A DNA stretch of 64,000 nucleotides from Nitrospira sp. GTDB lineage: Bacteria; Nitrospirota; Nitrospiria; Nitrospirales; Nitrospiraceae. The DNA is taken from assembly GCA_016788885.1 (NCBI GenBank), contig JAEURX010000043.1, positions 1 to 64,000 of the forward strand, given 5' to 3'. This document shows positions 44,231 through 53,124 of the stretch, in pieces. Made by a program: the position numbers and the translations under genes. Each line of letters begins with the position of its first letter. Positions within the stretch are counted from its first letter, which is position 1. The notes below the pieces were generated by a model. It was not told the DNA's origin. It was given only the letters and a program-made list of their open reading frames with translations, and made no database searches.

Positions 44231-45712
44231 ATGACGACTCCATCCCGCCGCGTGATCGCTCTGGCTCCGATGCCACCGGAGAAGTCCGCCTATGCCTTGG
44301 CGCGCTACAGTCGGTCTCCGGACTCCATTGAAGAGAGCCTCAAGTGGGTCCACGGCCATTCATCTGAAAAATTCTGGGAACAGTTTTATTTCGACTACGG
44401 TCATGGTTCGATTGCGGATCTCGGCCACGTCATTATCTGTTTTGAACAGATTTCGGAGTTGGCCGCGATTCGGTTGGAAGACGAACAAGTCTGGGACGGC
44501 CAGGCCAAGTCGAGTCGGTATCAAAACTTCGCCTCCTCCAGCTGGTATGTGCCGGACACCATTCGAGGGCAAGAGACGGAGGCGGTCTATCTGGGCATTC
44601 TTCGGGGACTGTCGACGGTCTACCGCGCCCTGCATGATCCGTTGAGCCAATTCCTCACCGAACAGGAACCTCGCCCAGATAACATGACTCCCTCGGCATA
44701 TCAGCGGGCCATCGCCGCACGGGCATTCGACGTCACTCGGTACTTGCTGCCCTTGGCGGCGCAAACTAATGTCGGCCAGGTGGTCAGCATTCGGACGCTC
44801 GAAAAACAGATCACCCGTTTCTTGTCGTCGCAGATTCCCGAACTTCGTCAGATCGGGGAGGATTTACAGGATGCCTGTCGAAAGCCGCCCGTGAATGTGT
44901 GGGGAGAGCTGTGCGGTCAGTCGGCCGGTGCCGGGGAAGCGATGGCCCCGACGCTGGCGCGATATGCGAAACCGAATGTCTATCAGGCCGAGGTCTATAG
45001 TGACCTGGCCCGCTATGCGAAGGATGCGCTCAAGGGCACGGGATTGGACCAACCCTCTGCCTGGGGAGCCGCAGAGCCGGTCGATTTGATTGAGCCGCAT
45101 GATCCGCTGGATGAGGTGGTCACGACGCTGCTCTATCGCGCCTCGCAAGCCCCCTATCGGAAGATCCTCGCGGTGGTTCGTGACTGGACGGAGAAGCAAA
45201 AGCAGGACACTCTGGAAGTCGCCTTTCGCAAACGCGGCCCGTACGACGAATTGATCAAGGAATTCCGGAGCGGGTACGCATTGATCTTCGACGTGATGAT
45301 GGATATCGGCGGCTGGCGCGACATGCACCGGCACCGGCGCTGTCAGCAGGTGCAGCAAAATTTCACCACGGTGCATGGCTTCGACACTCCACCCATGCTG
45401 ATCGATGCCGGCCTTGAGCGGGAGTACCGCGAGGCGATGGGGCATGTGAAGGCAGATATCGAACAGTTGCGGAAGTCGAGCCAGGAAGCCGCGCTCTACG
45501 CTATTCCCTTTGGTTTCTCCGTGCGCTGTCTGTTCAAGATGGACTTCGCTGAGGCGGAATACATCGCCAAATTACGATCCGGGGTGAAGGGGCACTGGTC
45601 CTATCGTACCATCGCCTGGCGCATGAAAGAAAAAGTTACCGCACGGTATCCCGTGCTCGGCGCGCGCATGCAGGCGACTCCGCCCGACGTGCAGGATGCG
45701 TTGACGCGGTGA
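44231..45712 (+). CDS. Double-length ThyX-like flavin-dependent thymidylate synthase
   Basis: 493 residues, about twice the usual ThyX. The first half has HGSIADLGHVIICFEQISELAAIRL ... SSRYQNF (residues 58-100), keeping the S-x-R-Y-Q end of the ThyX motif but not RHR. The second half (from about residue 335) has DMHRHRRCQQVQQNFTTVHGF with RHR at residues 367-369 but not the S-x-R-Y end. Both halves keep C-terminal ThyX-like helices (YLLPLAAQTNVGQVVSIRTLEKQITRFL; ALYAIPFGFSVRCLFKMDFAEAEYIAKLR). It is a fused pseudo-dimer; activity as a thymidylate synthase is plausible but unproven. Divergent from hisS. Confidence 0.82.
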   Translation: MTTPSRRVIALAPMPPEKSAYALARYSRSPDSIEESLKWVHGHSSEKFWEQFYFDYGHGSIADLGHVIICFEQISELAAIRLEDEQVWDGQAKSSRYQNFASSSWYVPDTIRGQETEAVYLGILRGLSTVYRALHDPLSQFLTEQEPRPDNMTPSAYQRAIAARAFDVTRYLLPLAAQTNVGQVVSIRTLEKQITRFLSSQIPELRQIGEDLQDACRKPPVNVWGELCGQSAGAGEAMAPTLARYAKPNVYQAEVYSDLARYAKDALKGTGLDQPSAWGAAEPVDLIEPHDPLDEVVTTLLYRASQAPYRKILAVVRDWTEKQKQDTLEVAFRKRGPYDELIKEFRSGYALIFDVMMDIGGWRDMHRHRRCQQVQQNFTTVHGFDTPPMLIDAGLEREYREAMGHVKADIEQLRKSSQEAALYAIPFGFSVRCLFKMDFAEAEYIAKLRSGVKGHWSYRTIAWRMKEKVTARYPVLGARMQATPPDVQDALTR

Positions 45713-46767
45713 CCGGCGACCAACCTGTTATGCACCAACATCAGCACAAGATTGACACAGCGCTCCTGGCGGGGGATTGGGACCGCTTCGGGTATGAAGC
45801 GGGAGTGTGGGTCCGAACGGTGGAGGCGGCTGGAGAAAAGGATCCTTGCCCGTACTTTGCCCTCAACGTCACGCATCTGCTACGCGGGGAGTTTGCGGAT
45901 GCCTGGCGGGTCCATGCCCATGCGTTACAGGAAACTGCCGACATCGACAGGGTGGGGGGCTGGCTTGCAGCGATTCTGAAACAGCATCCCGACAATGCGC
46001 ATGTCAACCTGGTGCAGGGGATGTTCCTCGCGCAGTCCGGTCAGTCCGAACAATCGGTGGTGTTTTACAAAGAAGCGGCGAAGCTTGCGCCTCAGTCAGC
46101 CTATCCCCATTACTTTCTGGCTCAGATCCATGAGCGGGCGGCGCATCTGGAAATGGCGATCAAAGAGTATCGCGAGGCGGTGAAACTCGACCCCTCATTT
46201 GCCGCGGCGCGCACCAATCTCGGTGTGGCCTACCAGGAACAGGGACGGCTTGAAATGGCCATTCCGCAATATCGCGAAGTGATCAAGCTCAATCCCAACG
46301 ACGCCGTGGCCCATGCGAATCTCGGTTGTGCGCTGGCAGAGCAAGGGAAGGTGGAACCGGCGCTGCAATCGTACAAAGAGGCCCTACGACTCAATCCGAA
46401 CGATGCCGAAATTCACTTTGCGCTCGGCGGTGTGTATGAAACCAAAGGCCGCATGGATCTCGCCATGAAAGAGTATCGCGCTGCCACGGAGGCCAATCCG
46501 GATCTGGCCCCCGCCCATACCGCACTCGGCTGGTTGTTGATGGAGCAATCCCGCCCGACGGAGGCCATGGATGCTTTCAATCGCGCCGTGAAAGCCAACC
46601 CCGAGGAAGCTCAGGCGCTCTACGGCATCGGCAGAATCTATGCTGCCAAGGGCAAACGGGAAAGCGCCGCCGAAAACTTCTCCAAAGCCATTCGCTTCGA
46701 AAAAGATCCCGCCAAGAAAAACGCCATCATGAATGCCCTGCTCTCCAGCGGCCAGGTTGGAGATTGA
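45709..46767 (+). CDS. TPR-repeat protein
   Basis: 352 residues starting at a GTG that overlaps the ThyX stop as GTGA, so translation is coupled. From about residue 97 there are at least seven 34-residue TPR units (for example AIKEYREAVKLDPSFAAARTNLGVAYQEQGRLEMA). The N-terminal about 90 residues are a separate helical segment with no known motif. TPRs mediate protein-protein contacts; no signal peptide, so cytoplasmic. Partner unknown. It converges with the emfourin gene. Confidence 0.88.
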   Translation: MTGDQPVMHQHQHKIDTALLAGDWDRFGYEAGVWVRTVEAAGEKDPCPYFALNVTHLLRGEFADAWRVHAHALQETADIDRVGGWLAAILKQHPDNAHVNLVQGMFLAQSGQSEQSVVFYKEAAKLAPQSAYPHYFLAQIHERAAHLEMAIKEYREAVKLDPSFAAARTNLGVAYQEQGRLEMAIPQYREVIKLNPNDAVAHANLGCALAEQGKVEPALQSYKEALRLNPNDAEIHFALGGVYETKGRMDLAMKEYRAATEANPDLAPAHTALGWLLMEQSRPTEAMDAFNRAVKANPEEAQALYGIGRIYAAKGKRESAAENFSKAIRFEKDPAKKNAIMNALLSSGQVGD

Positions 46768-46778
46768 CGGGTAGTTCG

Positions 46779-47072
46779 TTAGGGAGCCAGTGACCGGACC
46801 AACGCTCTCAGGGGCGCCAACTCGGGCGACTCGTGATCTGGAAACTCGACGGTGTGACGGCGTGCGCCGTCGGTGACGGTGATTCGAAGCTGAAAGAGGT
46901 CTGCGCCCGTGATCTCGCCGCCAAGCGCCGTCGGGAGACCAAAGAACCCTGCGTTCCCCACCAGCTCCTCGATGCGCCGCGCTTCCGCAGGCGGCAGCTG
47001 CGCCGTATCGACCGAGGCCAGTTCTTCTTGAAGCCCCGCGAACCCGCCGGTTCGCTGAATCGCGATCTTCAT
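46779..47072 (-). CDS. Emfourin-type protealysin inhibitor
   Basis: 97 residues: KIAIQRTGGFAGLQ ... LPPAEARRIEELVGNAGFFGLP ... RITVTDGARRHTVEFPDHE. This matches the emfourin family of small M4-peptidase inhibitors. It lies 76 bases downstream of the M4 metallopeptidase gene on the same strand, the arrangement known for protealysin and its inhibitor, and would protect the cell from its own protease. Confidence 0.85.
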   Translation of the reverse strand: MKIAIQRTGGFAGLQEELASVDTAQLPPAEARRIEELVGNAGFFGLPTALGGEITGADLFQLRITVTDGARRHTVEFPDHESPELAPLRALVRSLAP

Positions 47073-47148
47073 CTCTTATCCTCGGCAGGGGCGCGACGGC
47101 GGCTCGGGATGCGATGTGACTGCCCGAGCCGCCAGGACGCTGCTGCAG

Positions 47149-48756
47149 TTACCGATGGGAGGGCTTCACCCGACCATTGTCGCTGAACAGGCTTCGAAGG
47201 TCCTCCAGATCATCCTCGAACACACGGTCACCCTGATTGTATTCAGGCAGCTGCATGGTTCCGCAACAGCCGCGCCGGTCTTGGGCGACTCCGAGTTCTT
47301 CCGCAAACGCGGGCAGGAGCTTCATACCGACCTTGTGGTCAGCCGTGAGCGGAGTCGGCGAGACGACCACCTCCCGCACCGTGAATCGGTTCCGAATGAA
47401 GTTTCGGTACTGTACCGGCTTGCCGTCCGTGTGCGCAATGGTCAGCATCTGATTGGCGATGTCTGCGAACGTCGCATTCGCGGCCGGGGCGGCGGCGATG
47501 GCTCGCACGATCAGGCCAAACAGATACTCTCCGACCTCGAGCAGCACCCTGGCGTCGTCCCGCAGCCCGGGTTTTCGCTCGAATGCAAACATATCGGCGA
47601 GGACATCGTAGATTCCTCCGGTAAACACCTGTGACAGATCGTGCACCTCGTTCGTGACCTCGCTGAGCTTGAGATCGTTGTCCGCATTGCGCAGGCCGTT
47701 GGGGCGGCCCAGTGCAAGGCCGAACTCTTCCGCCATGTCGGCCAGGAAGGTCTTGTCATGCAAGTTGGCCTTGGTCTGCGCAATCACCGCCTCAACCTGG
47801 TCGAGCTGTGAGAGCGTCAGAAAGATCGCGCAGAGGTCACCGAACGATTCATGCAATCCGCCGGTTTGCGGCTGGTTGCTGGGGTCGAGCCAGCCCGGTT
47901 TCAAGCCATCCAGGATGGCATGTCCGGTTTCGTGCGCGACGATATCGAACGAGCGGCAGGTGAACACCTGCGGGGTTCCTGGAGGACTCCCTGGTTTGGT
48001 GAAGAAGAAGAATTTCAACGCCTTGAGATTGCGACTGTAGAAGGCGTTTGGGGTGACGCCGGCGCGGGGGAAGACGCTGATCGCATCCGTGTTGGAGGCG
48101 CTGTTCCATTGCCATGGCGCCACGGCCCCGCCGCGGGCCCGTTGGGCAAGGGTCAGCATCTGCCGCACGACGGCAAACGTATGGACCGCATCGAACTCCT
48201 GCGTTCCGGGCGTCTCAATATAATCCGCCATGGCGTTTGGTGAGACGAGGGGCAGGCCCTGAATGGAGATACGACTGTCTTTCGGCCCCGCCAGCATCAA
48301 GCCGGGAAGAAAGGCTTTGCGAATCCCGATTTCACTGACCGAGGGATCCTGCTTCCACATCAGGACGCGGGAGCCGATGATCCGAGGAATAGGAATGGGG
48401 ATCGGGATCACCACTCGGCCGGCTTCGCGTTCGGGGATGATGCGAATGGCCGGACGGCTGGCGACGCCGGTGGTCGCACGCAACAATTTGCGATGCTGCC
48501 GGTATTCACGTGTCGGGGTGGGAATATACCCGATGGGAACCGTCATGCTGGCCGAAGGGCTGCCCGCTTGGTCGGTGGTCGGTCTCATGGTAGCCGTCGG
48601 ACCTTCGATGATCTCCTGAAGCATGGCTCGTACCCTTGTCCTTTCTGAGTCGATGGCGGCCGCGCTGGCCTCTCGATCCTGAGCACCGACTCGATGTGGG
48701 GGCGACTTTTTGTGTGTGAGCTGGTTGGTTCGTCCGCTGGATGACGTCGTGGACAT
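47149..48756 (-). CDS. M4-family (protealysin-like) metallopeptidase
   Basis: 535 residues from the ATG at 48756, which follows a near-perfect AAAGGAGGTGAG site. Zinc site HETGH (residues 275-279) with the third ligand Glu about 24 residues later in GGLHESFGD, as in thermolysin-type M4 peptidases. An N-terminal propeptide-like region precedes it; there is no signal peptide, as in protealysin. A Pro/Ile-rich stretch (IPIPIPIPRI) and a Cys pair near the C-terminus (RRGCCGTM) are unusual. Emfourin follows on the same strand. Confidence 0.88.
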   Translation of the reverse strand: MSTTSSSGRTNQLTHKKSPPHRVGAQDREASAAAIDSERTRVRAMLQEIIEGPTATMRPTTDQAGSPSASMTVPIGYIPTPTREYRQHRKLLRATTGVASRPAIRIIPEREAGRVVIPIPIPIPRIIGSRVLMWKQDPSVSEIGIRKAFLPGLMLAGPKDSRISIQGLPLVSPNAMADYIETPGTQEFDAVHTFAVVRQMLTLAQRARGGAVAPWQWNSASNTDAISVFPRAGVTPNAFYSRNLKALKFFFFTKPGSPPGTPQVFTCRSFDIVAHETGHAILDGLKPGWLDPSNQPQTGGLHESFGDLCAIFLTLSQLDQVEAVIAQTKANLHDKTFLADMAEEFGLALGRPNGLRNADNDLKLSEVTNEVHDLSQVFTGGIYDVLADMFAFERKPGLRDDARVLLEVGEYLFGLIVRAIAAAPAANATFADIANQMLTIAHTDGKPVQYRNFIRNRFTVREVVVSPTPLTADHKVGMKLLPAFAEELGVAQDRRGCCGTMQLPEYNQGDRVFEDDLEDLRSLFSDNGRVKPSHR

Positions 48757-49074
48757 ACGACTCACCTCCTTTCTCTCCCAAGAAGAAAAGGCAAGTGCCG
48801 TACCCTCTCGAAGAGCGAGTCCACGCTGGACGTGCGCTGAGGTGAGTTTCGAGATTTCAGGTGGTTGACAATGGTGGCATTGTTACCTCATTTCTACCTA
48901 GGTGTATCTCAGTGGATACAGGTAGGTGTTCGGCGTATCGAATCCCGTACAGGGTCCGCGCTCCGTGAGATGATGCTGACCGGTCGGAGAGCCTGAGGAA
49001 GGATGCGACGAACAAGGCTCACGCACGCGTCGAGCGCGAGTGAATGGAACGATGTGCAACGATGAGGAGGAGGT
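48757..49074. other. Intergenic gap upstream of the metallopeptidase
   Basis: 318 bases with no convincing gene on either strand. The M4 gene's promoter must lie here. The only structured item is the GTATC-N6-GATAC dyad at 48904-48919, listed separately, flanked by imperfect CTACCT/AGGTAG arms. Confidence 0.5.
48904..48919. promoter_or_regulatory. GTATC-N6-GATAC dyad upstream of the metallopeptidase gene
   Basis: GTATC, six bases, GATAC: a 16-bp inverted repeat about 150 bases before the M4 start. The same spacing occurs twice before the membrane-protein gene at 58663. A repressor or activator site is one reading; an RNA hairpin is the other. The arms extend imperfectly with TACCT/AGGTA. Confidence 0.4.
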
Positions 49075-49344
49075 CTAGAGTTCCCGGATGGCGCCCTGCA
49101 GAACGGTCATCTGAGTCATGGGATCGCCGGAGGCTTGGAGCTCCGCGCGGATCTGTTCTTTGAGGTAGTTGGTGTACCCGATTTTGTCGATGAGCAGGTC
49201 GAGGAAACGTTCGGAGGACAACAGGCTTTGCGCCTTCAGTTCGTCGATGGTCTCGTCGCTCACCGGCACATAGCTGCTGCCGATGTGGAAAATGATGTTG
49301 TAGTGGCGATCCCGCCCGAGCCGTTCGAACCGTAATCCCTTCAC
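49075..49344 (-). CDS. Small protein of unknown function
   Basis: 89 residues starting at GTG 49344 with AGGAAGGA upstream. No signal peptide or recognised motif; predicted alpha/beta with a helical C-terminal part (LKEQIRAELQASGDPMTQMTVLQGAI). It lies 117 bases downstream of the PII-like gene on the same strand and may be part of that operon's tail. Function unknown. Confidence 0.6.
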   Translation of the reverse strand: MKGLRFERLGRDRHYNIIFHIGSSYVPVSDETIDELKAQSLLSSERFLDLLIDKIGYTNYLKEQIRAELQASGDPMTQMTVLQGAIREL

Positions 49345-49461
49345 GTGCCGTCCTTCCTCTTACAAGCCAACGGGGGCACATTGTAGACAATCATCGGGGA
49401 GAAGACAAGGTCGGCGTCCCCATGGGAAGGCATGCCGGGGCTCCGTTTCGCACCGTCGGAC

Positions 49462-49803
49462 TCAGGACTTCGCGCTTTTTTTGCCGAAGTAGTCACGCCG
49501 GCTGACGGCCACATCCGACACGAACATCACGCCTGAATGGCGGTCGAACAACGGCCGGAGTCCGGCCAGCACCGGCTCCACTTTCTCCTCCGGTACCACG
49601 GCCATGATCATGATCAGACTCTCCTGCTCGCTGAACATGAAATGGGCCTCGCGCACGCCGTGATGGCCCTTACCCGAGATGTTGCCGATGATGGTGTAGC
49701 CGGTCGCTTCCACCTTGTCCAGCAACTCCGTGACAAACGGCCGATGCTCCCCGGATACAATGACGCGAATTTCTTTCATGGGATGCAACGTGAGTGCGGC
49801 CAT
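49462..49803 (-). CDS. PII-like (DabA-associated) regulatory protein
   Basis: 113 residues of the PII/CutA ferredoxin-like fold: MKEIRVIVSGEHRPFVTELLDKVEATGYTIIGNISGKGHHGVREAHFMFSEQ ... ESLIMIMAVVPEEKVEPVLAGLRPLF. PII-like proteins accompany inorganic-carbon transporters (as SbtB does SbtA) and sense adenine nucleotides or bicarbonate. It lacks the T-loop Tyr of GlnB. Good AAAGGAGTGGAGAG site before the ATG. Downstream of dabA. Confidence 0.82.
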   Translation of the reverse strand: MAALTLHPMKEIRVIVSGEHRPFVTELLDKVEATGYTIIGNISGKGHHGVREAHFMFSEQESLIMIMAVVPEEKVEPVLAGLRPLFDRHSGVMFVSDVAVSRRDYFGKKSAKS

Positions 49804-49857
49804 CTCTCCACTCCTTTGAAAAAGATCCTGCGAGTTCGTGCTGATGCCATCTGTGCG

Positions 49858-52800
49858 CTAGGCGTCGCCCGGATGCCTGACCCGACGCCAGACTCCCGAC
49901 GGCATGTAGCGGTACCAACTTCCATCTTCAGGGTCCAGCGCGGCCAGATGGACCCATTCGTTGTGGTAGAAATGCTGCAAAATTTCATGCCGGGCGATGA
50001 GTTTTTCTATACGGGCCCGCGAGGCCTCTACCAGCGTCAGGAGACGCATGGGTTCATGGTAGGGGACCTCATCATTCATGACGGTCTGCCAGGCCAGACC
50101 GAGCCGGAGGTCGCTCCAGGGACCGGCCATGATGCCGATGCGTCCGACGACGTTGTGATAGATCTTACTCCCGCTTCCATAGACCTCGTTGTCGACGGCC
50201 GAGAAATAATGTTCCATGTTGATCCACTGCGCCACCACTTGCGGCGCAGTCAGGAGCACTTCCAGCCACCGGTCGGTCGGATCCTCCCGATAGTCGTAGG
50301 ATTGCAAGAAGACACGCCCGCCGAGATTCAGCCCCTTCGTCAATTCGCGGCGGCCGATGATAAAGGTCGTGTTGCCGGAGAGGCCCCATTCCGGTCGTAC
50401 CTGGCTCCAATCCGCACTGCGACCCGCCACATGCGCCGAGGCTTCGTTGAGGGCCAGCACCACACCGACGTCGGGGAAGCGTGTACAGCGCTCCTGACTG
50501 GTGAGTTGCGCGGCTTCGCGCAAATCGTCGTACAGGCGCGCGACATCTTTACGGTGGGTCGGGGGGGCGTCTTCGAGATCGAAGAGCTGCACCTCGTCGG
50601 TCGTGGTATCGACCTGCCCGGCAAGGAAGTGCGTGTCGGAGGGAATATCGATGCCGCGTTTCGCCAGCCGCTCGCGCACCGGTGGCCGATTGGCCATGGC
50701 GGCCAAGGCGCGCGCGTTCGGCTTCCCCTCGTTCCCGCCGCAGGCGCCGCAATCCAGCGCTGATTCGAAGGGATTGTTCTCCGTCGTGCTGCCGTGGGCG
50801 CAGAAGAGCACCAATCGCGCAAAATTCCGCACCAGTCCCATCATGCGCAAGGCGGTCTCGACGGTCAGCACCTGCTCTTCGAGCGTGAAGCCGGTACGGG
50901 TGATCCGCTCCTTCTGACGCGAAGCCGCGCGGCGGTTAATGCGGTAGTGCTTGCGTAAATCATTGAGGAACGCAGCCAGCTGCTCGGAGGACAGCTCGAC
51001 TGCCTTGGCGGCATCGGTCAGGTATGGGTCCACCGGGGCGTCGTCATCCAGCGCCCGTCGTCGCAGGGCCTCCACGAACTCGGCTTCGACCCGGGAGCCA
51101 TGCAGCCCGAGTTGGTCGCGCAAGGCTTTCCAGATTAAGGCACGCTGCTCGGAGACCACCATTTCCTCGGTTTCGGCCGGGGCCAGTTTATCCACGGTCA
51201 GGATGGTTGCGATCGGTGGGACGAACAATCGTCGCACCCAGGTCGTCAGGCGTTTGTACAGTGCGGGCACCAGCGTCTTGGCCATCATAGGAAGGGCATA
51301 GAACCAGCCGAGCGACTCCACCATCACGTAGGGAGTGACCACGTTTTCTTTCAGATCGTGCAACAAGGTGTGTCCGGCGTGGACGAGTTTGGCACGCGAC
51401 TGGTGTTTAGAGATGTAATGATCCAGATAGCTCCGCGGAATCTCGCGCACTTCGTTCTTGGCGCGCATGATCACCGGGAATTGCTCGGTCTCATGTTCCT
51501 TGCCCCAGGCCCGGTAACGGATAAAGACGGCGAAGAAGCCGGCGAAACCGTAGGTGTCGTTGGCGCCCGTCGATTCGAGGTGGCGGCGGAACGGCTCGGA
51601 CCGTACGTCGATGCAAAAAACCGTTTGCGAATGGGGCCGGACTGGTGGCCGGTGATCAGGGGCAGCCGGCTGCGGTTTGGTCGGCGCGCGCTGCAGCATG
51701 CCGAAGAGATGCTCGTGGTAGCCGGCCTCGAACGCCGTCAGCCAGACCGGGCCATGTGCCGATTCCGGAAACGTGTCGATCCAGTCCAGAAGTTGTCGTA
51801 GGGCCGGCAGCGGGGCGTCCATCAAGAGCGTCGGCACGAGTTCCAGCGCCTGGGCGAGCGTCAACAGGCGCCGAGCCATCCCCCGTTGCGCGGCTCGCTC
51901 ACGCCGTGGGCCATACTCGATCTGGTAGTGATGGGTGAGCTGCTCCCATTCCCGCGCCAGCAGGGACGAGTTCTGCGGAGGCCCTGTTTGGGCGTGGAGT
52001 CGGGCGACCCGAGCGGCGTACGACGCCGGCAGCCGGCCGGCGACCCATTCCTTCCGCATGTAATACGCGTGGGGCTGTTGGTCCATGAAGCGCAGGATGG
52101 CGCGATAGGTGCCATCGATGCCCAACTCGCGCTGACAGACCTGCTGGACCAGTTCCCGCACATACCACAGCCGCACGGCCAGGAACTTCACCAGACCAAC
52201 GGGATAGGCCTGCTGCCAGGCGTAGTCATTTTCTTCGGCCCGCCATTTGATGAAACCGGCCCATCCGGGCAGGGCCGCGAGCTGGAGGGACAGGTAGTCC
52301 TGTCTGAACTCCAGCGGGATCTCGAGTGCTTCGAGACACTCGAGCACGGTGTCTTCCGGATGCTCCGGGAGGGCGGCAATTTTCCGGCGGCTATCGTCGA
52401 TGCCGCAGGTCATCCATTCTTTCCCGGCGGCGTGTTTCCATGCGGCATAGAGGCCCTGGCGCCGTTCGGGCATCGGCCAGGTGGCGTGGCCCTCGTCCAG
52501 GAATGCCTCGCACCATTTCACGAGTTCCCCGTTGATTTGGGCGACGATCGTGGACCCCACCGTCCGGTCGCACCAGCTCGTCAGTGTCAGATCCCGTCCG
52601 AGGGTGCTCACATCCTCACGGATGGTCGCGGCCATGAGGTCCTGCACGTTCGGCGTCGAGAAGGAGACGAGGCGTTCGGCCAGCGCGTCGATGGGCTCTT
52701 CGTCCGGCGCGCGTTCCATGAGCCGGTCGAGCGGTTCGTCGGTCGGATGGGAGAGGCCGTGGGTCAGGCAGGCCCGCAGGACTTCGCGATGAGCAATGCG

Positions 52801-53124
52801 GCAGGATCCGAGGTCGACTTCTTCAGGACGGGCCTGAGCGACCAGGGCGTCGTCGACGTGCCGGACCAGAATGCGTCCCGACTTCAAGTACCGGCGGTAC
52901 ATGTCGCCGGAGAGGTAGCCGTTCCCGCCCAAAAACTGCTTGCCGCGGCGAACCGTCTCGGTGAAGGGCAAATACTCCAAGCTGTGTAACGGATTGTGGT
53001 GGACGAACGTTCGCATGGGCCAGTACTGCGCGATGACCTCGCTGGCCAATCTGATCGTGCCCCGCAATTCCATGCGGCGGGCTTCAAGATCGGTCTGGTC
53101 TGGTGAGGAGATCAGCGGATCCAT
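49858..53124 (-). CDS. dabA: DabA, DUF2309 inorganic-carbon (CO2-hydrating) transporter subunit
   Basis: 1088 residues. The zinc site of DabA is intact: FCIDVRSEPFRRH (Cys504, Asp506) and CAHGSTT...SALDCGACGG (His777, Cys792), with the C-x-D and 15-residue H-C spacing of Halothiobacillus DabA. The protein acts as a beta-carbonic-anhydrase-like module energised by DabB, accumulating bicarbonate. It overlaps the preceding membrane-protein gene by 13 bases and begins with an AGGGGA ribosome site. Confidence 0.95.
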   Translation of the reverse strand: MDPLISSPDQTDLEARRMELRGTIRLASEVIAQYWPMRTFVHHNPLHSLEYLPFTETVRRGKQFLGGNGYLSGDMYRRYLKSGRILVRHVDDALVAQARPEEVDLGSCRIAHREVLRACLTHGLSHPTDEPLDRLMERAPDEEPIDALAERLVSFSTPNVQDLMAATIREDVSTLGRDLTLTSWCDRTVGSTIVAQINGELVKWCEAFLDEGHATWPMPERRQGLYAAWKHAAGKEWMTCGIDDSRRKIAALPEHPEDTVLECLEALEIPLEFRQDYLSLQLAALPGWAGFIKWRAEENDYAWQQAYPVGLVKFLAVRLWYVRELVQQVCQRELGIDGTYRAILRFMDQQPHAYYMRKEWVAGRLPASYAARVARLHAQTGPPQNSSLLAREWEQLTHHYQIEYGPRRERAAQRGMARRLLTLAQALELVPTLLMDAPLPALRQLLDWIDTFPESAHGPVWLTAFEAGYHEHLFGMLQRAPTKPQPAAPDHRPPVRPHSQTVFCIDVRSEPFRRHLESTGANDTYGFAGFFAVFIRYRAWGKEHETEQFPVIMRAKNEVREIPRSYLDHYISKHQSRAKLVHAGHTLLHDLKENVVTPYVMVESLGWFYALPMMAKTLVPALYKRLTTWVRRLFVPPIATILTVDKLAPAETEEMVVSEQRALIWKALRDQLGLHGSRVEAEFVEALRRRALDDDAPVDPYLTDAAKAVELSSEQLAAFLNDLRKHYRINRRAASRQKERITRTGFTLEEQVLTVETALRMMGLVRNFARLVLFCAHGSTTENNPFESALDCGACGGNEGKPNARALAAMANRPPVRERLAKRGIDIPSDTHFLAGQVDTTTDEVQLFDLEDAPPTHRKDVARLYDDLREAAQLTSQERCTRFPDVGVVLALNEASAHVAGRSADWSQVRPEWGLSGNTTFIIGRRELTKGLNLGGRVFLQSYDYREDPTDRWLEVLLTAPQVVAQWINMEHYFSAVDNEVYGSGSKIYHNVVGRIGIMAGPWSDLRLGLAWQTVMNDEVPYHEPMRLLTLVEASRARIEKLIARHEILQHFYHNEWVHLAALDPEDGSWYRYMPSGVWRRVRHPGDA

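Noticed and set aside
48841-49074. Mobile element or IS remnant upstream of the M4 peptidase
   Set aside because: No transposase fragment, terminal inverted repeats or target duplication were visible.
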